Positions 8,074 through 16,153 of a stretch of DNA of 64,000 nucleotides are shown in pieces. Position 1 is the first letter of the stretch. Every line of letters starts with the position of its first letter. Position numbers and translations under genes: made by a program. Source of the DNA: Flavobacteriaceae bacterium PS02336 (lineage in GTDB: Bacteria > Bacteroidota > Bacteroidia > Flavobacteriales > Flavobacteriaceae). The stretch is from positions 248,001 through 312,000 of the forward strand of contig JASCOF010000005.1 in the NCBI GenBank assembly GCA_029960065.1. Direction: 5' to 3'. The notes below the pieces were generated by a model. The model did no database searches, was not told the DNA's origin, and saw only the letters and a list, made by a program, of their open reading frames with translations.

Positions 8074-10737
8074 TTAAAATTGATAATTAAGTCGGGTTCC
8101 AAACGAGAAATTGGCTATGTCGTACCTAGATCTTATATTGTTTTTGTCGTAATAAGGTTTCAGATTTAAGAAATTGGTAGCATAAAATGAAACACTAAAA
8201 CCGTTTAAGAAATCTTTAGAAAGACGCAGATGGAAATTATGAAGCATTTGATCAAGCTTGGTTTGCGAACTATTTATTACGCGAATAATGTGTCCATATT
8301 TTTGCATGTCTTTACGGTCTGCTTCTGGAATTTCATGATAAACTAATGCATCATCTAAATAACCATTTGGATAATCGCTTGTAGCAATGTAAGAGGTACG
8401 TAATATAATGTGCTCTGTTCTCAAGGACAATAACAAACCTACTTTTGGAATATGATAACTGAAATTGAAGCTTGTGGTGAAATTCTCGTTTGTTATGGGC
8501 ATTGAAGGATATACTCCATAACTTTCTGCTGAGAGTAAGCTTGTGGAAGCATAATAATTTACAGTTTTATTCTCATCTTTAGTTTTTACATAAGATGCAT
8601 TCATACTGAAATCAAGATTAAGAGCTTTGATTTTGTCGAAATTTATTATGGTCTCGATACCTATATCTTCCGAATTAGAATTGTTTTGAATGCTGTTTGT
8701 TAGATAATATAATTTTTCTGTTCCAGCAACCTCATAAGTTGGAATTTCTTCTCCGTTTGTCATTATATTAACTTTTGGAATTTCTTTAGTGACAGGAACT
8801 TGTTGTCCAGTAAATCCATTAGTAAGTTTGTTATAATATCCGGTTAGGTTTACGTTGGCAAAAGGAAGATCTATATCGATACCGCCTTCTGTTTTATATG
8901 ATTTGGAAGGTTTTAAATTCAGGTTATCACCAGAGCTTACTACAGTCAAAATCCATGCTTTTTGATAAACTCCAGGATTTACATAAATTCCGTTGCCTAA
9001 TAATCGGTCTAAGTAGCGATCGCCAGTGTACAATTGATTAAGCGAAGGCGCTTTGGATGACAATCCAAGACCACCTCGAATTCTAAAGGTTTTGTTTATG
9101 GAATAAGAGGAATTAATACGAGGTTGTAAGGATACATTTCCAGACTGGTTTTCATATCGTACACCATAGTCGATATTTAGGATTTTATCTTCTTCAAATT
9201 TTTTATAAACCCTATCTTCCAAATAAGCAGAAAATTGAGTCTCAGTTCGGGTTCTGTTAAAATCATAATCTCTATAACCTAGTTTGCTGTCACCTTCTTC
9301 AGCAAGAACATAAAAGTTTATTAAACCAGTTGCACTGCTTTTTCTTCCTTCTCCTTTATTTGAACTGGATCTTCCTGATAGTCCAAATGATATGCTGTGA
9401 ATCCAATTGGCTTTATTGGTGATTGTTTTTGTAGTTTCAAGATTTACAAAAGTGGAAATAGGAATACCTTCAACTGTACTGATACTGTTATATTGAGAGG
9501 GAAGAACGAATGCCTCATGGATTCCTTCCTCTTTACTGTCAGTTGCAGCAGTCAAAGATCGATTTATCCATCTATCTCTTTTGGAAAACTGTCTGTCGTA
9601 TGAAAAACCACTATTTATATTAATACCGTCCAACCATAGATTAGAAGGCTTCCACATTAAATTATTAGAGATAGAAACACCTTGTTTTTCATTTTTTACA
9701 ACATCTGCCTTAATATCGTCCGGGTCAAATTTTGAATCATCAAGGTTATATCTTAGAGATAAATTTAGGGTGTTTTTTACTTTAGAAAGCTTATCTGTAG
9801 TTTTCCAAGCCAAACTTGCGCCGATACGTTTATAACTCAATATATTATCTCTTGCATCTGCTTTAGAATCCAGAAAATTGACCCCAAAATTCATCGAGTT
9901 ATTTTCATTTAGCTTAACTCCTTTTGTTAGATTTACTTCGCTTGTGGCGTCTCTTATGGAAGCAGAAACTCTATATGGACTATTTCCAACTTTAGTCGTT
10001 ATTAAAACCAATCCTGAAGTTAAATCGCCATATTTTGCAGAAGGAATTCCTTGAATGACCTTTATTTCTTCAATGTTATTTGTTGAAATTTCTCTAAGGT
10101 CAACACCTGTATTTGGATTGTTAAAAGGGACAGTATTGACACCATAATCACTGCCAGCTAAAGTTGGCACATTCGGATTTAAAGCCTGCATATTCTCGTT
10201 GTTGGAAATCGGAATATCATTAATTACAAATGAAGTTCCAAAAGCTTTGACTTTTGACTGATTTGCCGTTCTGAAAACAATATTTTTATAAGAGTTCAGA
10301 TTGAAACTCGTCGTGCTTTGTCCAGGAAGCTGTTCTAAAACATCATCAAGCGTAAATGCCTGAACATTGTTTATAGCATTTGTTCCAAGCGTTAATTCAG
10401 AATATTTACGTTCCTTATTGGCTGTAACCATTACTTCTTTAAGATGAAGTGTGTTGTCTTCTAAATAGATCGTAATCGAGTTTTGACCATTTTTTAAAGT
10501 CTGATTAATATCTTTTTTTCCAAGAATGGAGAAGTTTAGTTCAATATCTTGAAAATAGGGAATCATAAGGCTAAAGTTTCCATCTTTATCAGTGATTGTC
10601 CAGTTTTCGGTTTTGGTATCACGAACAAAAACACCAGATAAAACGGTCGAAGTTTCTTTAGATAAAACTTTACCAGAAATGTTTTTTTGAGATAAAACGA
10701 CTAGAGTGAACAGTATGAATATGGCAATAAAACGCAT
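8074..10737 (-). CDS. TonB-dependent outer-membrane receptor
   Basis: An 887-residue receptor. A short signal segment (residues 1-17) leads into a carboxypeptidase-like regulatory domain (about 18-95, ISGKVLSKETSTVLSGVFV). A TonB plug with DVLEQLPGQ and IEEIKVIQGIPSAKYGDLTSGLVLI (about 105-250) follows, then a 22-strand-type barrel ending in FGTRLNYQF. It imports a substrate across the outer membrane using TonB energy. It is the first gene of a four-gene operon with a lipoprotein, a second barrel and a di-heme peroxidase. A good promoter lies 34 bp upstream. No Fur box or riboswitch was recognised, so the ligand (metal, heme or other) is open. Confidence 0.92.
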   Translation of the reverse strand: MRFIAIFILFTLVVLSQKNISGKVLSKETSTVLSGVFVRDTKTENWTITDKDGNFSLMIPYFQDIELNFSILGKKDINQTLKNGQNSITIYLEDNTLHLKEVMVTANKERKYSELTLGTNAINNVQAFTLDDVLEQLPGQSTTSFNLNSYKNIVFRTANQSKVKAFGTSFVINDIPISNNENMQALNPNVPTLAGSDYGVNTVPFNNPNTGVDLREISTNNIEEIKVIQGIPSAKYGDLTSGLVLITTKVGNSPYRVSASIRDATSEVNLTKGVKLNENNSMNFGVNFLDSKADARDNILSYKRIGASLAWKTTDKLSKVKNTLNLSLRYNLDDSKFDPDDIKADVVKNEKQGVSISNNLMWKPSNLWLDGININSGFSYDRQFSKRDRWINRSLTAATDSKEEGIHEAFVLPSQYNSISTVEGIPISTFVNLETTKTITNKANWIHSISFGLSGRSSSNKGEGRKSSATGLINFYVLAEEGDSKLGYRDYDFNRTRTETQFSAYLEDRVYKKFEEDKILNIDYGVRYENQSGNVSLQPRINSSYSINKTFRIRGGLGLSSKAPSLNQLYTGDRYLDRLLGNGIYVNPGVYQKAWILTVVSSGDNLNLKPSKSYKTEGGIDIDLPFANVNLTGYYNKLTNGFTGQQVPVTKEIPKVNIMTNGEEIPTYEVAGTEKLYYLTNSIQNNSNSEDIGIETIINFDKIKALNLDFSMNASYVKTKDENKTVNYYASTSLLSAESYGVYPSMPITNENFTTSFNFSYHIPKVGLLLSLRTEHIILRTSYIATSDYPNGYLDDALVYHEIPEADRKDMQKYGHIIRVINSSQTKLDQMLHNFHLRLSKDFLNGFSVSFYATNFLNLKPYYDKNNIRSRYDIANFSFGTRLNYQF

Positions 10738-10771
10738 CTATGCTTAATTAGAACAAATAAAAATAACGATG

Positions 10772-10801
10772 CAAATCTATCGATAATTCTTTGTGAAGCA
10801 A
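10772..10801 (-). promoter_or_regulatory. Promoter of the TonB/peroxidase operon
   Basis: On the minus strand TTG (10799-10801), 19 bp, TAGATTTG (10772-10779): a full match to the Bacteroidota -33/-7 consensus, placed 34 bp before the receptor ATG at 10737. Confidence 0.65.
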
Positions 10802-11049
10802 TAAAAAATAAGGGAATTGTAAAACGGAGCATAACTCAATTTGTGAGAAATCGTCTTAAAGAAATTTGCGATTTAAATATTTATGTGTTTGATAAACAGT
10901 TAAATATCGTTTTAATGTTTTTGTAAGAATATGATGCGGGCTTTTTTTTAAGCAGATGTAGGTTTGATGTATTCTCAATCAAGTTATTTCCTGTTAATTA
11001 GGGCTAGTATTTTTAACTTAATTGTGATTTTTAAGATTTATTCAATAAA

Positions 11050-11084
11050 AAAAGAGCTGAAAGATTAATTCTTTCAGCTCTTTT
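11050..11084 (-). terminator. Intrinsic terminator of gpsA
   Basis: Perfect 15-bp stem (11050-11064 with 11070-11084; core GAGCTGAAAG/CTTTCAGCTC), 5-nt loop, flanked by A and T runs so that it can work in both directions. It lies 35 bp beyond the gpsA stop. Confidence 0.8.
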
Positions 11085-11118
11085 ATCTATTCTCTTTATT
11101 CTATTTTCTCTAAAAAGT

Positions 11119-12114
11119 CTAATCCAAAGATTCAGTCAATTTTCTGAAAACAGATTTTGCATCTTTTCCTTCGTATAAAACAGCATAAACAGCATCAATA
11201 ATTGGCGTTTTTGCCCCATATCCCTGATTTAGTTTATAAGCACTTTTGGTAGCGTAATAACCTTCTGCAACCATACTCATTTCCATCATGGCGCTTTTTA
11301 CCGTATAACCTTTTCCAATCATGTTTCCGAACATTCTATTTCTCGAGAAAACAGAATATCCTGTAACTAATAAATCGCCCAGATATGCCGAATCATTAAT
11401 GTTACGTTTCATTTTATGCACTTTTCTAATGAACTTTTTCATTTCGCGAATTGCATTACTCATTAAAACCGACTGGAAGTTATCGCCATAGCCTAATCCA
11501 TGCGCAATTCCGGCAGCGATTGAATAAATGTTTTTCAGCATTGCAGCATATTCAGTTCCAATAATGTCATCTGAAATTTTTGCTTTAATGTAATTTCCAG
11601 AAAGTGATTTGGCTACGGTTTTCGCTTTATCAGGATCACCACAGGCAATTGTTAAGTAGGAAAGTCTTTCTAGAGCAACTTCTTCCGCATGGCATGGACC
11701 TGTAATTACACCAATGTTATAGTATGGAATATCATATTGAATATGGAAATGTTCTCCAACAATTAAACTGGTCTCAGGAACAATTCCTTTAATTGCAGAA
11801 AAAATAATTTTGTCAGCCAGAGAAACAGTCATGTTTTTCAATTCGGCATCTAGGAAAGCAGACGGAATCGCAAATATGATGTAATCTGCATACTCTATCG
11901 CCTCGTTTATATTATTAGTTAATTTGAGTTTATTGGTATCAAATTCAACAGAACTTAGATAATTCGGATTGTGCTTGTATTTCTGAATATGTTCGATCGC
12001 AGAATCATTACGCATGTACCACGCAATTTCTGAAAGATTAACGCATAACATTTTTGCAATTGCCGTTGCCCAGCTTCCTCCTCCAATTACTGCAAATTTT
12101 AACTTTTCGCTCAT
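11119..12114 (-). CDS. gpsA: Glycerol-3-phosphate dehydrogenase [NAD(P)+]
   Basis: Reduces dihydroxyacetone phosphate to sn-glycerol 3-phosphate for phospholipid synthesis, in the cytosol. The N-terminal Rossmann motif FAVIGGGSWATAIAK, the INEAIEYADYIIFAIPS strand, the GVITGPCHAEEVA segment and the catalytic-lysine region GTEYAAMLKNIYSIAAGIAHGLGYGDN are all present; 331 residues is the normal length. An in-frame ATG at 12135 would add seven residues, but the likely -7 box (12133-12140) overlaps it, so 12114 is preferred. It stands alone with its own terminator at 11050-11084. Confidence 0.96.
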   Translation of the reverse strand: MSEKLKFAVIGGGSWATAIAKMLCVNLSEIAWYMRNDSAIEHIQKYKHNPNYLSSVEFDTNKLKLTNNINEAIEYADYIIFAIPSAFLDAELKNMTVSLADKIIFSAIKGIVPETSLIVGEHFHIQYDIPYYNIGVITGPCHAEEVALERLSYLTIACGDPDKAKTVAKSLSGNYIKAKISDDIIGTEYAAMLKNIYSIAAGIAHGLGYGDNFQSVLMSNAIREMKKFIRKVHKMKRNINDSAYLGDLLVTGYSVFSRNRMFGNMIGKGYTVKSAMMEMSMVAEGYYATKSAYKLNQGYGAKTPIIDAVYAVLYEGKDAKSVFRKLTESLD

Positions 12115-12132
12115 TATTTTATTAATTTGAAA

Positions 12133-12164
12133 CAAAAGTACTTAATAATGTGCTAATAAAGCAA
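12133..12164 (-). promoter_or_regulatory. Putative promoter of gpsA
   Basis: Minus-strand TACTTTTG (12133-12140) fits TAnnTTTG, with TTG (12162-12164) 21 bp upstream. It lies 18 bp before the ATG at 12114 and decides against the longer start at 12135. The rest of the spacer up to 12345 is AT-rich with nothing further recognised. Confidence 0.5.
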
Positions 12165-12347
12165 AATCTCATTTAAGAAATTTAAAAAGTACTTTAATTA
12201 CAATGACTTTCAAGAAGTTTAAGTATAAAATATTTTTTTTGAATGTCTGCACAATAAAAACATTCACATTACGTTATAACAGTTTATAAATTAGAATTTT
12301 AATGAATTTAAATGCATTTGAGTTAGTTAGTTTTGTTTTAGTATTTT

Positions 12348-12386
12348 AAAAAGGCGTTCCTAATTTTCATAAGAACGCCTTTTTTT
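12348..12386 (-). terminator. Intrinsic terminator downstream of the alcohol dehydrogenase
   Basis: 12-bp stem AAAAAGGCGTTC (12348-12359) pairing with GAACGCCTTTTT (12373-12384), with T/A runs on both sides. It ends minus-strand transcription from 13610 and shields the gpsA promoter. Confidence 0.75.
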
Positions 12387-12390
12387 AGTT

Positions 12391-12452
12391 TACAGTCGCA
12401 GTAACAGTTTTCAGTTAGCTGTAAAACTGTAAGCCGGTACTGAATATTGCGA
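12391..12452. repeat. Dispersed intergenic repeat with hairpin (copy 1)
   Basis: CAGTCGCAGTAACAGTTTTC and the bases after it (12393-12417) recur with two mismatches at 63934-63958. This copy also folds: ACAGTTTT pairs with AAAACTGT, and AGTCGCA with TGCGACT. Confidence 0.6.
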
Positions 12453-13610
12453 CTAATAAGAAAGCTCCACAATAGATTTCACTTTATCTAAAGTTACTAA
12501 TTGTTTTTCGCCAAGACCTTTCCAGCCTCTTTCTTCGAAGCGATTTACGATAAAATCTGCTGTTTTGCTGTAATCTTCTGTGTATTGAGAAAGTTTGGTG
12601 TCCATTCCCATGGTGTGGAAAAACTCTACTGTTTTGTTGATTGCTTCTTTTCCCACTTCTTCATCAGAGCCAGAAAGGTTAAAAATACGTCTTCCGTATT
12701 GCGCCAGTTTTTCTTTTTTAGTTTCAAACATTACGGTGTACAAACTTGGACCAATAATAGCCAAAGTTCTGGCATGATCAATTTCGTAAAGCGCTGTTAA
12801 TTCGTGGCCAATCATGTGTGTTGCCCAATCACTTGGAACACCTTTCTGGATTAATCCGTTTAAAGCCATTGTGCAGCTCCACATAAAATTTGAAGCCAAA
12901 GTATAATCGGTTGGATTTTTAACAACTCCAGGACCAACTTCAATTAAAGTCTGTAAAATTCCTTCGGCAATTCTATCTTGTAAAAAAGCATCAGTTGGAT
13001 ACGTTAAATATTGTTCCATTACGTGCGTAAAAGCATCTACAACACCATTTTCAAGTTGTCTTTTTGGTAAAGAAGCAATTACTGTCGGATCACAGATAGA
13101 GAATTGTGGGAACAAAGCGCTTCCTCCTGAAGATAATTTTTCCTGAGTTGCTTCAATCGTTACCACATATCCAGAATTCATTTCACTTCCCGTTGCTGGA
13201 AGCGTCAAAACAGTTCCAAAAGGCATTGCATTTTCTTTAATCAAAATACGTTTCTGTAAAATATCAATCGGATTTCCTTCAAAATGAACGGCACCCGAAA
13301 TAAATTTAACTCCATCAATTACAGATCCGCCGCCGACTGCCAGGATAAAGTCAATTTTTTCGGCTTTGATAACAGCAACGGCTTTCATTAAAGTCTCAAA
13401 TCTTGGATTAGGTTCGATTCCGCCGAATTCCACTATTTCAAAACCTTTTAAGTTTGCGATTACCTGATCGTAAATTCCGTTTTTAAAAATACTTCCACCG
13501 CCATAGGCCAAAAGAATTTTAGCATCTTTTGGAACCAAAGTAGAAAGTTTTTCGATTTGTCCTTTTCCGAAAATTAAATTTGTCGGATTGTATAATTCAA
13601 AGTTGAGCAT
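12453..13610 (-). CDS. Iron-type (group III) alcohol dehydrogenase, YqhD/BdhA-like
   Basis: A 385-residue cytosolic oxidoreductase that most likely reduces aldehydes with NADPH. Seen: N-terminal FELYNPTNLIFGKGQIEKL, the nucleotide loop AVGGGSVIDGVKFIS, TLPATGSEMNSGYVVT, and the metal-binding stretch with DAFTHVMEQYL, HMIGHELTALYEIDHARTLAI, whose Asp and His residues bind the catalytic metal. Butanol-dehydrogenase-like members scavenge toxic short aldehydes. It forms a single-gene unit between a word-repeat spacer and a terminator. The neighbouring exported DJ-1/PfpI gene may point to a shared carbonyl-stress theme, an inference only. Confidence 0.9.
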   Translation of the reverse strand: MLNFELYNPTNLIFGKGQIEKLSTLVPKDAKILLAYGGGSIFKNGIYDQVIANLKGFEIVEFGGIEPNPRFETLMKAVAVIKAEKIDFILAVGGGSVIDGVKFISGAVHFEGNPIDILQKRILIKENAMPFGTVLTLPATGSEMNSGYVVTIEATQEKLSSGGSALFPQFSICDPTVIASLPKRQLENGVVDAFTHVMEQYLTYPTDAFLQDRIAEGILQTLIEVGPGVVKNPTDYTLASNFMWSCTMALNGLIQKGVPSDWATHMIGHELTALYEIDHARTLAIIGPSLYTVMFETKKEKLAQYGRRIFNLSGSDEEVGKEAINKTVEFFHTMGMDTKLSQYTEDYSKTADFIVNRFEERGWKGLGEKQLVTLDKVKSIVELSY

Positions 13611-13614
13611 TTTT

Positions 13615-13692
13615 TTTAGAGTTTCTAAGATGCTAAGTTTCTGAGGTTCTAAGTTTTTTGCTTTAGAACATAAATTCTCAGAAACTTAACAT
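13615..13692. repeat. Word-repeat spacer (GTTTCTAAGATGCTAAG family)
   Basis: Iterated CTAAG/TTTCTGAG words with partial inverted copies (AGTTTCTGAG against CTCAGAAACTT). No gene. It sits between the alcohol dehydrogenase and DJ-1/PfpI genes. Confidence 0.5.
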
Positions 13693-13768
13693 TGTGATTT
13701 ATTAATTTTTATTTTCCCATTTAGTGAATAAGAGATTGAGTTTTTAGATTTCTAAAAGAAAACCTTAG

Positions 13769-13784
13769 TCCCGAAGCCTCGGGA
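13769..13784. repeat. Short palindromic repeat
   Basis: TCCCGA-AGCC-TCGGGA, a 6-bp stem with 4-nt loop, 25 bp downstream of the DJ-1/PfpI stop. The sequence is GC-rich compared with its surroundings, as in small mobile palindromes. Confidence 0.5.
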
Positions 13785-13808
13785 TAGTGCCTCAGTCCCT
13801 TAGACCTT

Positions 13809-14570
13809 TTATTTTAACTCTTGTAGCAATTTTGCAGCGACCAATTTAGACGATGCAGGGTTTTGACCCGTAATCAAAAGTCCGTCTGCCACAGCATAAG
13901 GCTGCCAGTTTGGTCCTTTAGAAAATATACCTCCGTTTGATGCTAAAGCATCTTCTAATAAAAATGGAACTACTTTTGTTAAACCAACTGCTTCCTCTTC
14001 ATCATTAGTAAAACCGGTTATTTTTTTGCCTTTTACCAAATATTCGCCTTTTACTTTTACGTTTTTCAAAACGGCAGGAGCGTGACAAACAAAAGCTACA
14101 GGTTTATTATGTGTGTAAAAAGATTCAATTAAAGCAATTGAATTTCTATCTTCTACTAAATCCCAAAGCGGACCGTGACCTCCTGGATAGAAAACAGCGT
14201 CGTAATCTTTTTGGTTAACAGTGGATAGCTTTAGTGTGTTTTTCAATTTTTCCTGTAAAACTTTATCAGCGTCAAAACGTTTGGTGTCTTCTGTTGCAGA
14301 TGCTGGATCAGCACTTTTAGGATCAATTGGCGGCTGTCCTCCAAGAGGCGAGGCAATTGTAATTTCGACTCCCTGATCTAGTAATTCATAATATGGTGCT
14401 GCAAATTCTTCAGACCAAAAGCCTGTTTTTTCTCCAGTGTTGCCCAGCTTATCGTTGCTGGTTACAACAAATAATACTTTTTTCATCCCTTTTTTATTTG
14501 ATTTTTGAGCCACGACAGATGTGCCTGCAGCTGTAAATGCAATTATTGCGAGTAATGCTATTTTCTTCAT
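13809..14570 (-). CDS. Exported DJ-1/PfpI family protein (Hsp31-like glutamine-amidotransferase fold)
   Basis: 253 residues. A signal peptide (residues 1-21, ending in VVAQ) is followed by a class I amidotransferase-like fold: FWSEEFAAPY (acidic residue near 54), YPGGHGPLWDL (128-137), and the nucleophile elbow VAFVCHAPAVL with Cys162-His163. Members act as chaperones, proteases or glyoxalase/deglycase enzymes against carbonyl damage; specificity cannot be read here. Export to the periplasm is the odd point, because most family members are cytosolic. It is divergent from a LysR regulator 85 bp away that probably controls it. Confidence 0.88.
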   Translation of the reverse strand: MKKIALLAIIAFTAAGTSVVAQKSNKKGMKKVLFVVTSNDKLGNTGEKTGFWSEEFAAPYYELLDQGVEITIASPLGGQPPIDPKSADPASATEDTKRFDADKVLQEKLKNTLKLSTVNQKDYDAVFYPGGHGPLWDLVEDRNSIALIESFYTHNKPVAFVCHAPAVLKNVKVKGEYLVKGKKITGFTNDEEEAVGLTKVVPFLLEDALASNGGIFSKGPNWQPYAVADGLLITGQNPASSKLVAAKLLQELK

Positions 14571-14586
14571 AATATTAAATTTTGAA

Positions 14587-14636
14587 CAAATTTACGGCTA
14601 ATGTGATATCAGTAAAAATAAAATAAACTATGTTTG
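14587..14636. promoter_or_regulatory. Divergent promoter region, DJ-1/PfpI and LysR genes
   Basis: Minus strand TAAATTTG (14587-14594) would serve the DJ-1/PfpI gene and plus strand TATGTTTG (14629-14636) the LysR gene; both fit TAnnTTTG but lack a clear TTG at -33. A direct repeat ATAAACTA (two copies, 16 bp apart) overlaps the second box. Such short divergent spacers are the usual binding place of LysR regulators. Confidence 0.45.
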
Positions 14637-14655
14637 TTATAAACTAATTTATATC

Positions 14656-15561
14656 ATGGTAAATCTAGAATGGTACAGAACATTTAAGGCGGTTTATAAA
14701 AATGGTAATTTTTCGGTTGCCGCCAAAGAGTTGTTTATGAGTCAGCCTGCGGTTAGTCAACAGATCTCTATGTTAGAAGCGCATGTTGGTAATAAGTTAT
14801 TTAACCGAAAATCAAAAGGTGTCGAACCAACAGAATACGCTAAGTTACTGAATAATTTGATTATAGACGCGTTGGACAGACTCGAAAGTGTCGAAACAAG
14901 TTTTAGAGCTAAAGCTGAAGATGCGAACCGTTTAATTTCTGTTGGAATCTCTAAACATCTTTTTGACTGCGTTGGAAATCTTTTAATTTCAAAATTTGAT
15001 TTAATTGATTTTACTTTTGCAGAAAATGACGAACTTTTTGCATTGGTTGATGCGAAGAAATTAGATTTCGCTATTACTACCAAAAGATTCGACACTTTCG
15101 ATACCACTTATGAAATTGTCGGTAAAATTAAACTGATATTGGTTGCTCCAACAACTTTAGACATAACAGAATTTCGCCAGAGATTAAAAGCAGATAATTA
15201 TACCGAAATTGAACAGTGGCTCAACGCACAAAAATGGTACAGTCATGATGCACGTATTCCGCATATAAAAGTATTTTGGCTTCATGCTTTCAACAAAAAG
15301 AGACCTTCAATGGTTCCTAATTATATTATTCCTTCAGAAACTGAAATGCTAAGACTTTTGTCTAAAAATGAAGGAGTTGCTGCAACTTGGAATTGTAATG
15401 CAAGAAATTTTATCAAAGAAAACAAGCTGCAACTGGTATGGAATAGTTTTCATGTTCCAGAAGAATTTGTCTATTTGCTGGCTCCAAAAAATAATAACTT
15501 AAAATCTTTCTTTGATATTATCGAGAAAGAACTGAAATTGTTTTTTGGAAATCGTTTATAA
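14656..15561 (+). CDS. LysR family transcriptional regulator
   Basis: A 301-residue DNA-binding protein. The N-terminal winged helix-turn-helix spans about residues 1-60 (EWYRTFKAVYKNGNFSVAAKELFMSQPAVSQQISMLE), followed by a linker helix and a periplasmic-binding-like effector domain (about 90-295). The LysR HTH is intact. Divergent orientation to the exported DJ-1/PfpI gene suggests that gene is its target, together with autoregulation; the inducer is unknown. Ordinary length for the family. Confidence 0.93.
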   Translation: MVNLEWYRTFKAVYKNGNFSVAAKELFMSQPAVSQQISMLEAHVGNKLFNRKSKGVEPTEYAKLLNNLIIDALDRLESVETSFRAKAEDANRLISVGISKHLFDCVGNLLISKFDLIDFTFAENDELFALVDAKKLDFAITTKRFDTFDTTYEIVGKIKLILVAPTTLDITEFRQRLKADNYTEIEQWLNAQKWYSHDARIPHIKVFWLHAFNKKRPSMVPNYIIPSETEMLRLLSKNEGVAATWNCNARNFIKENKLQLVWNSFHVPEEFVYLLAPKNNNLKSFFDIIEKELKLFFGNRL

Positions 15562-15639
15562 TGCACTTTATCAGTTGTTTATATTTTTTTAATAGTTGAA
15601 AATTCTTTCTTTTTTTATAAATCTATCTCTTAAAAAGAG

Positions 15640-15647
15640 TAAATTTG
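15640..15647 (+). promoter_or_regulatory. Putative -7 box of the PKD lipoprotein gene
   Basis: TAAATTTG fits TAnnTTTG and lies 28 bp before the ATG at 15676. No good -33 element. Confidence 0.4.
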
Positions 15648-15675
15648 AGTAAGAAACCCATAAAAATTTCCAATT

Positions 15676-16047
15676 ATGAAAAAGGTAAAAGTAATTTTAA
15701 TGTTTATTGCAGTATTTTTTATGATCAATTCTTGTAGTAAGAGTGATGATGAAGCGATAGTAGATTGTTTTGGAGATTCACTCTTGACTGAATTAAAACA
15801 TTCGGCAGATGGAACTAACTCTAAAATAATTAATTATTCCATACAATACAGCGGAAGCAATACGGTAACTTCTGTAAAATGGACTTTTGGAGATGGAACT
15901 CCCGCTCAAACCATAACTGGAACTACGGGCGCTGTATCGCATACCTATAGCGCAGCAGGAACATTTGAAGTAAAAGCCGATGTAACACTTTCTAAAGGTG
16001 GCAGCAGTTGTACCGTAAGTCCTAAAAAAAATGTGACGGTAAATTAG
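15676..16047 (+). CDS. Small PKD-domain lipoprotein
   Basis: 123 residues. The signal MKKVKVILMFIAVFFMINSC has its lipobox cysteine at residue 20, then an SKSDDEA linker typical of surface lipoproteins in this phylum. The rest is a single PKD-like Ig fold with the hallmark SVKWTFGDGTPAQT and SHTYSAAGTFEVKADVTL. PKD domains mediate protein or carbohydrate contacts at the surface; a specific role is not evident. Single gene, followed directly by a perfect 22-bp hairpin. Confidence 0.85.
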   Translation: MKKVKVILMFIAVFFMINSCSKSDDEAIVDCFGDSLLTELKHSADGTNSKIINYSIQYSGSNTVTSVKWTFGDGTPAQTITGTTGAVSHTYSAAGTFEVKADVTLSKGGSSCTVSPKKNVTVN

Positions 16048-16068
16048 ATAAAAGAAAAGATATTTATT

Positions 16069-16120
16069 GAGAGTCAATTTTATAATTTATGCTTTTGTAT
16101 AAATTATAAAATTGACTCTC
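16069..16120. repeat. Perfect 22-bp inverted repeat upstream of nrtR
   Basis: Arms 16069-16090 and 16099-16120 are exact reverse complements with an 8-nt loop (GCTTTTGT). The base of the stem begins GAGAGTC. There is no T-run after it, so it is not a classic terminator. It ends 7 bp before a -7 box and 33 bp before the nrtR ATG, so it may be a regulatory hairpin or protein site, or the 3' end of the PKD gene. Confidence 0.8.
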
Positions 16121-16126
16121 ATTCGT

Positions 16127-16134
16127 TATATTTG
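16127..16134 (+). promoter_or_regulatory. Putative -7 box of nrtR
   Basis: TATATTTG fits TAnnTTTG, 19 bp before the preferred nrtR ATG (16154). The -33 region would fall within the right arm of the 22-bp hairpin. Confidence 0.4.
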
Positions 16135-16153
16135 TTTGATAGGATTTAGGATT

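Larger units (their letters stand above)
10738..11118. other. Intergenic region between TonB operon and gpsA
   Basis: 381 bp without a gene. It holds the promoter of the TonB operon (10772-10801) at one side and the gpsA terminator (11050-11084) at the other. Between them is AT-rich DNA in which I see no further structure. Confidence 0.6.
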
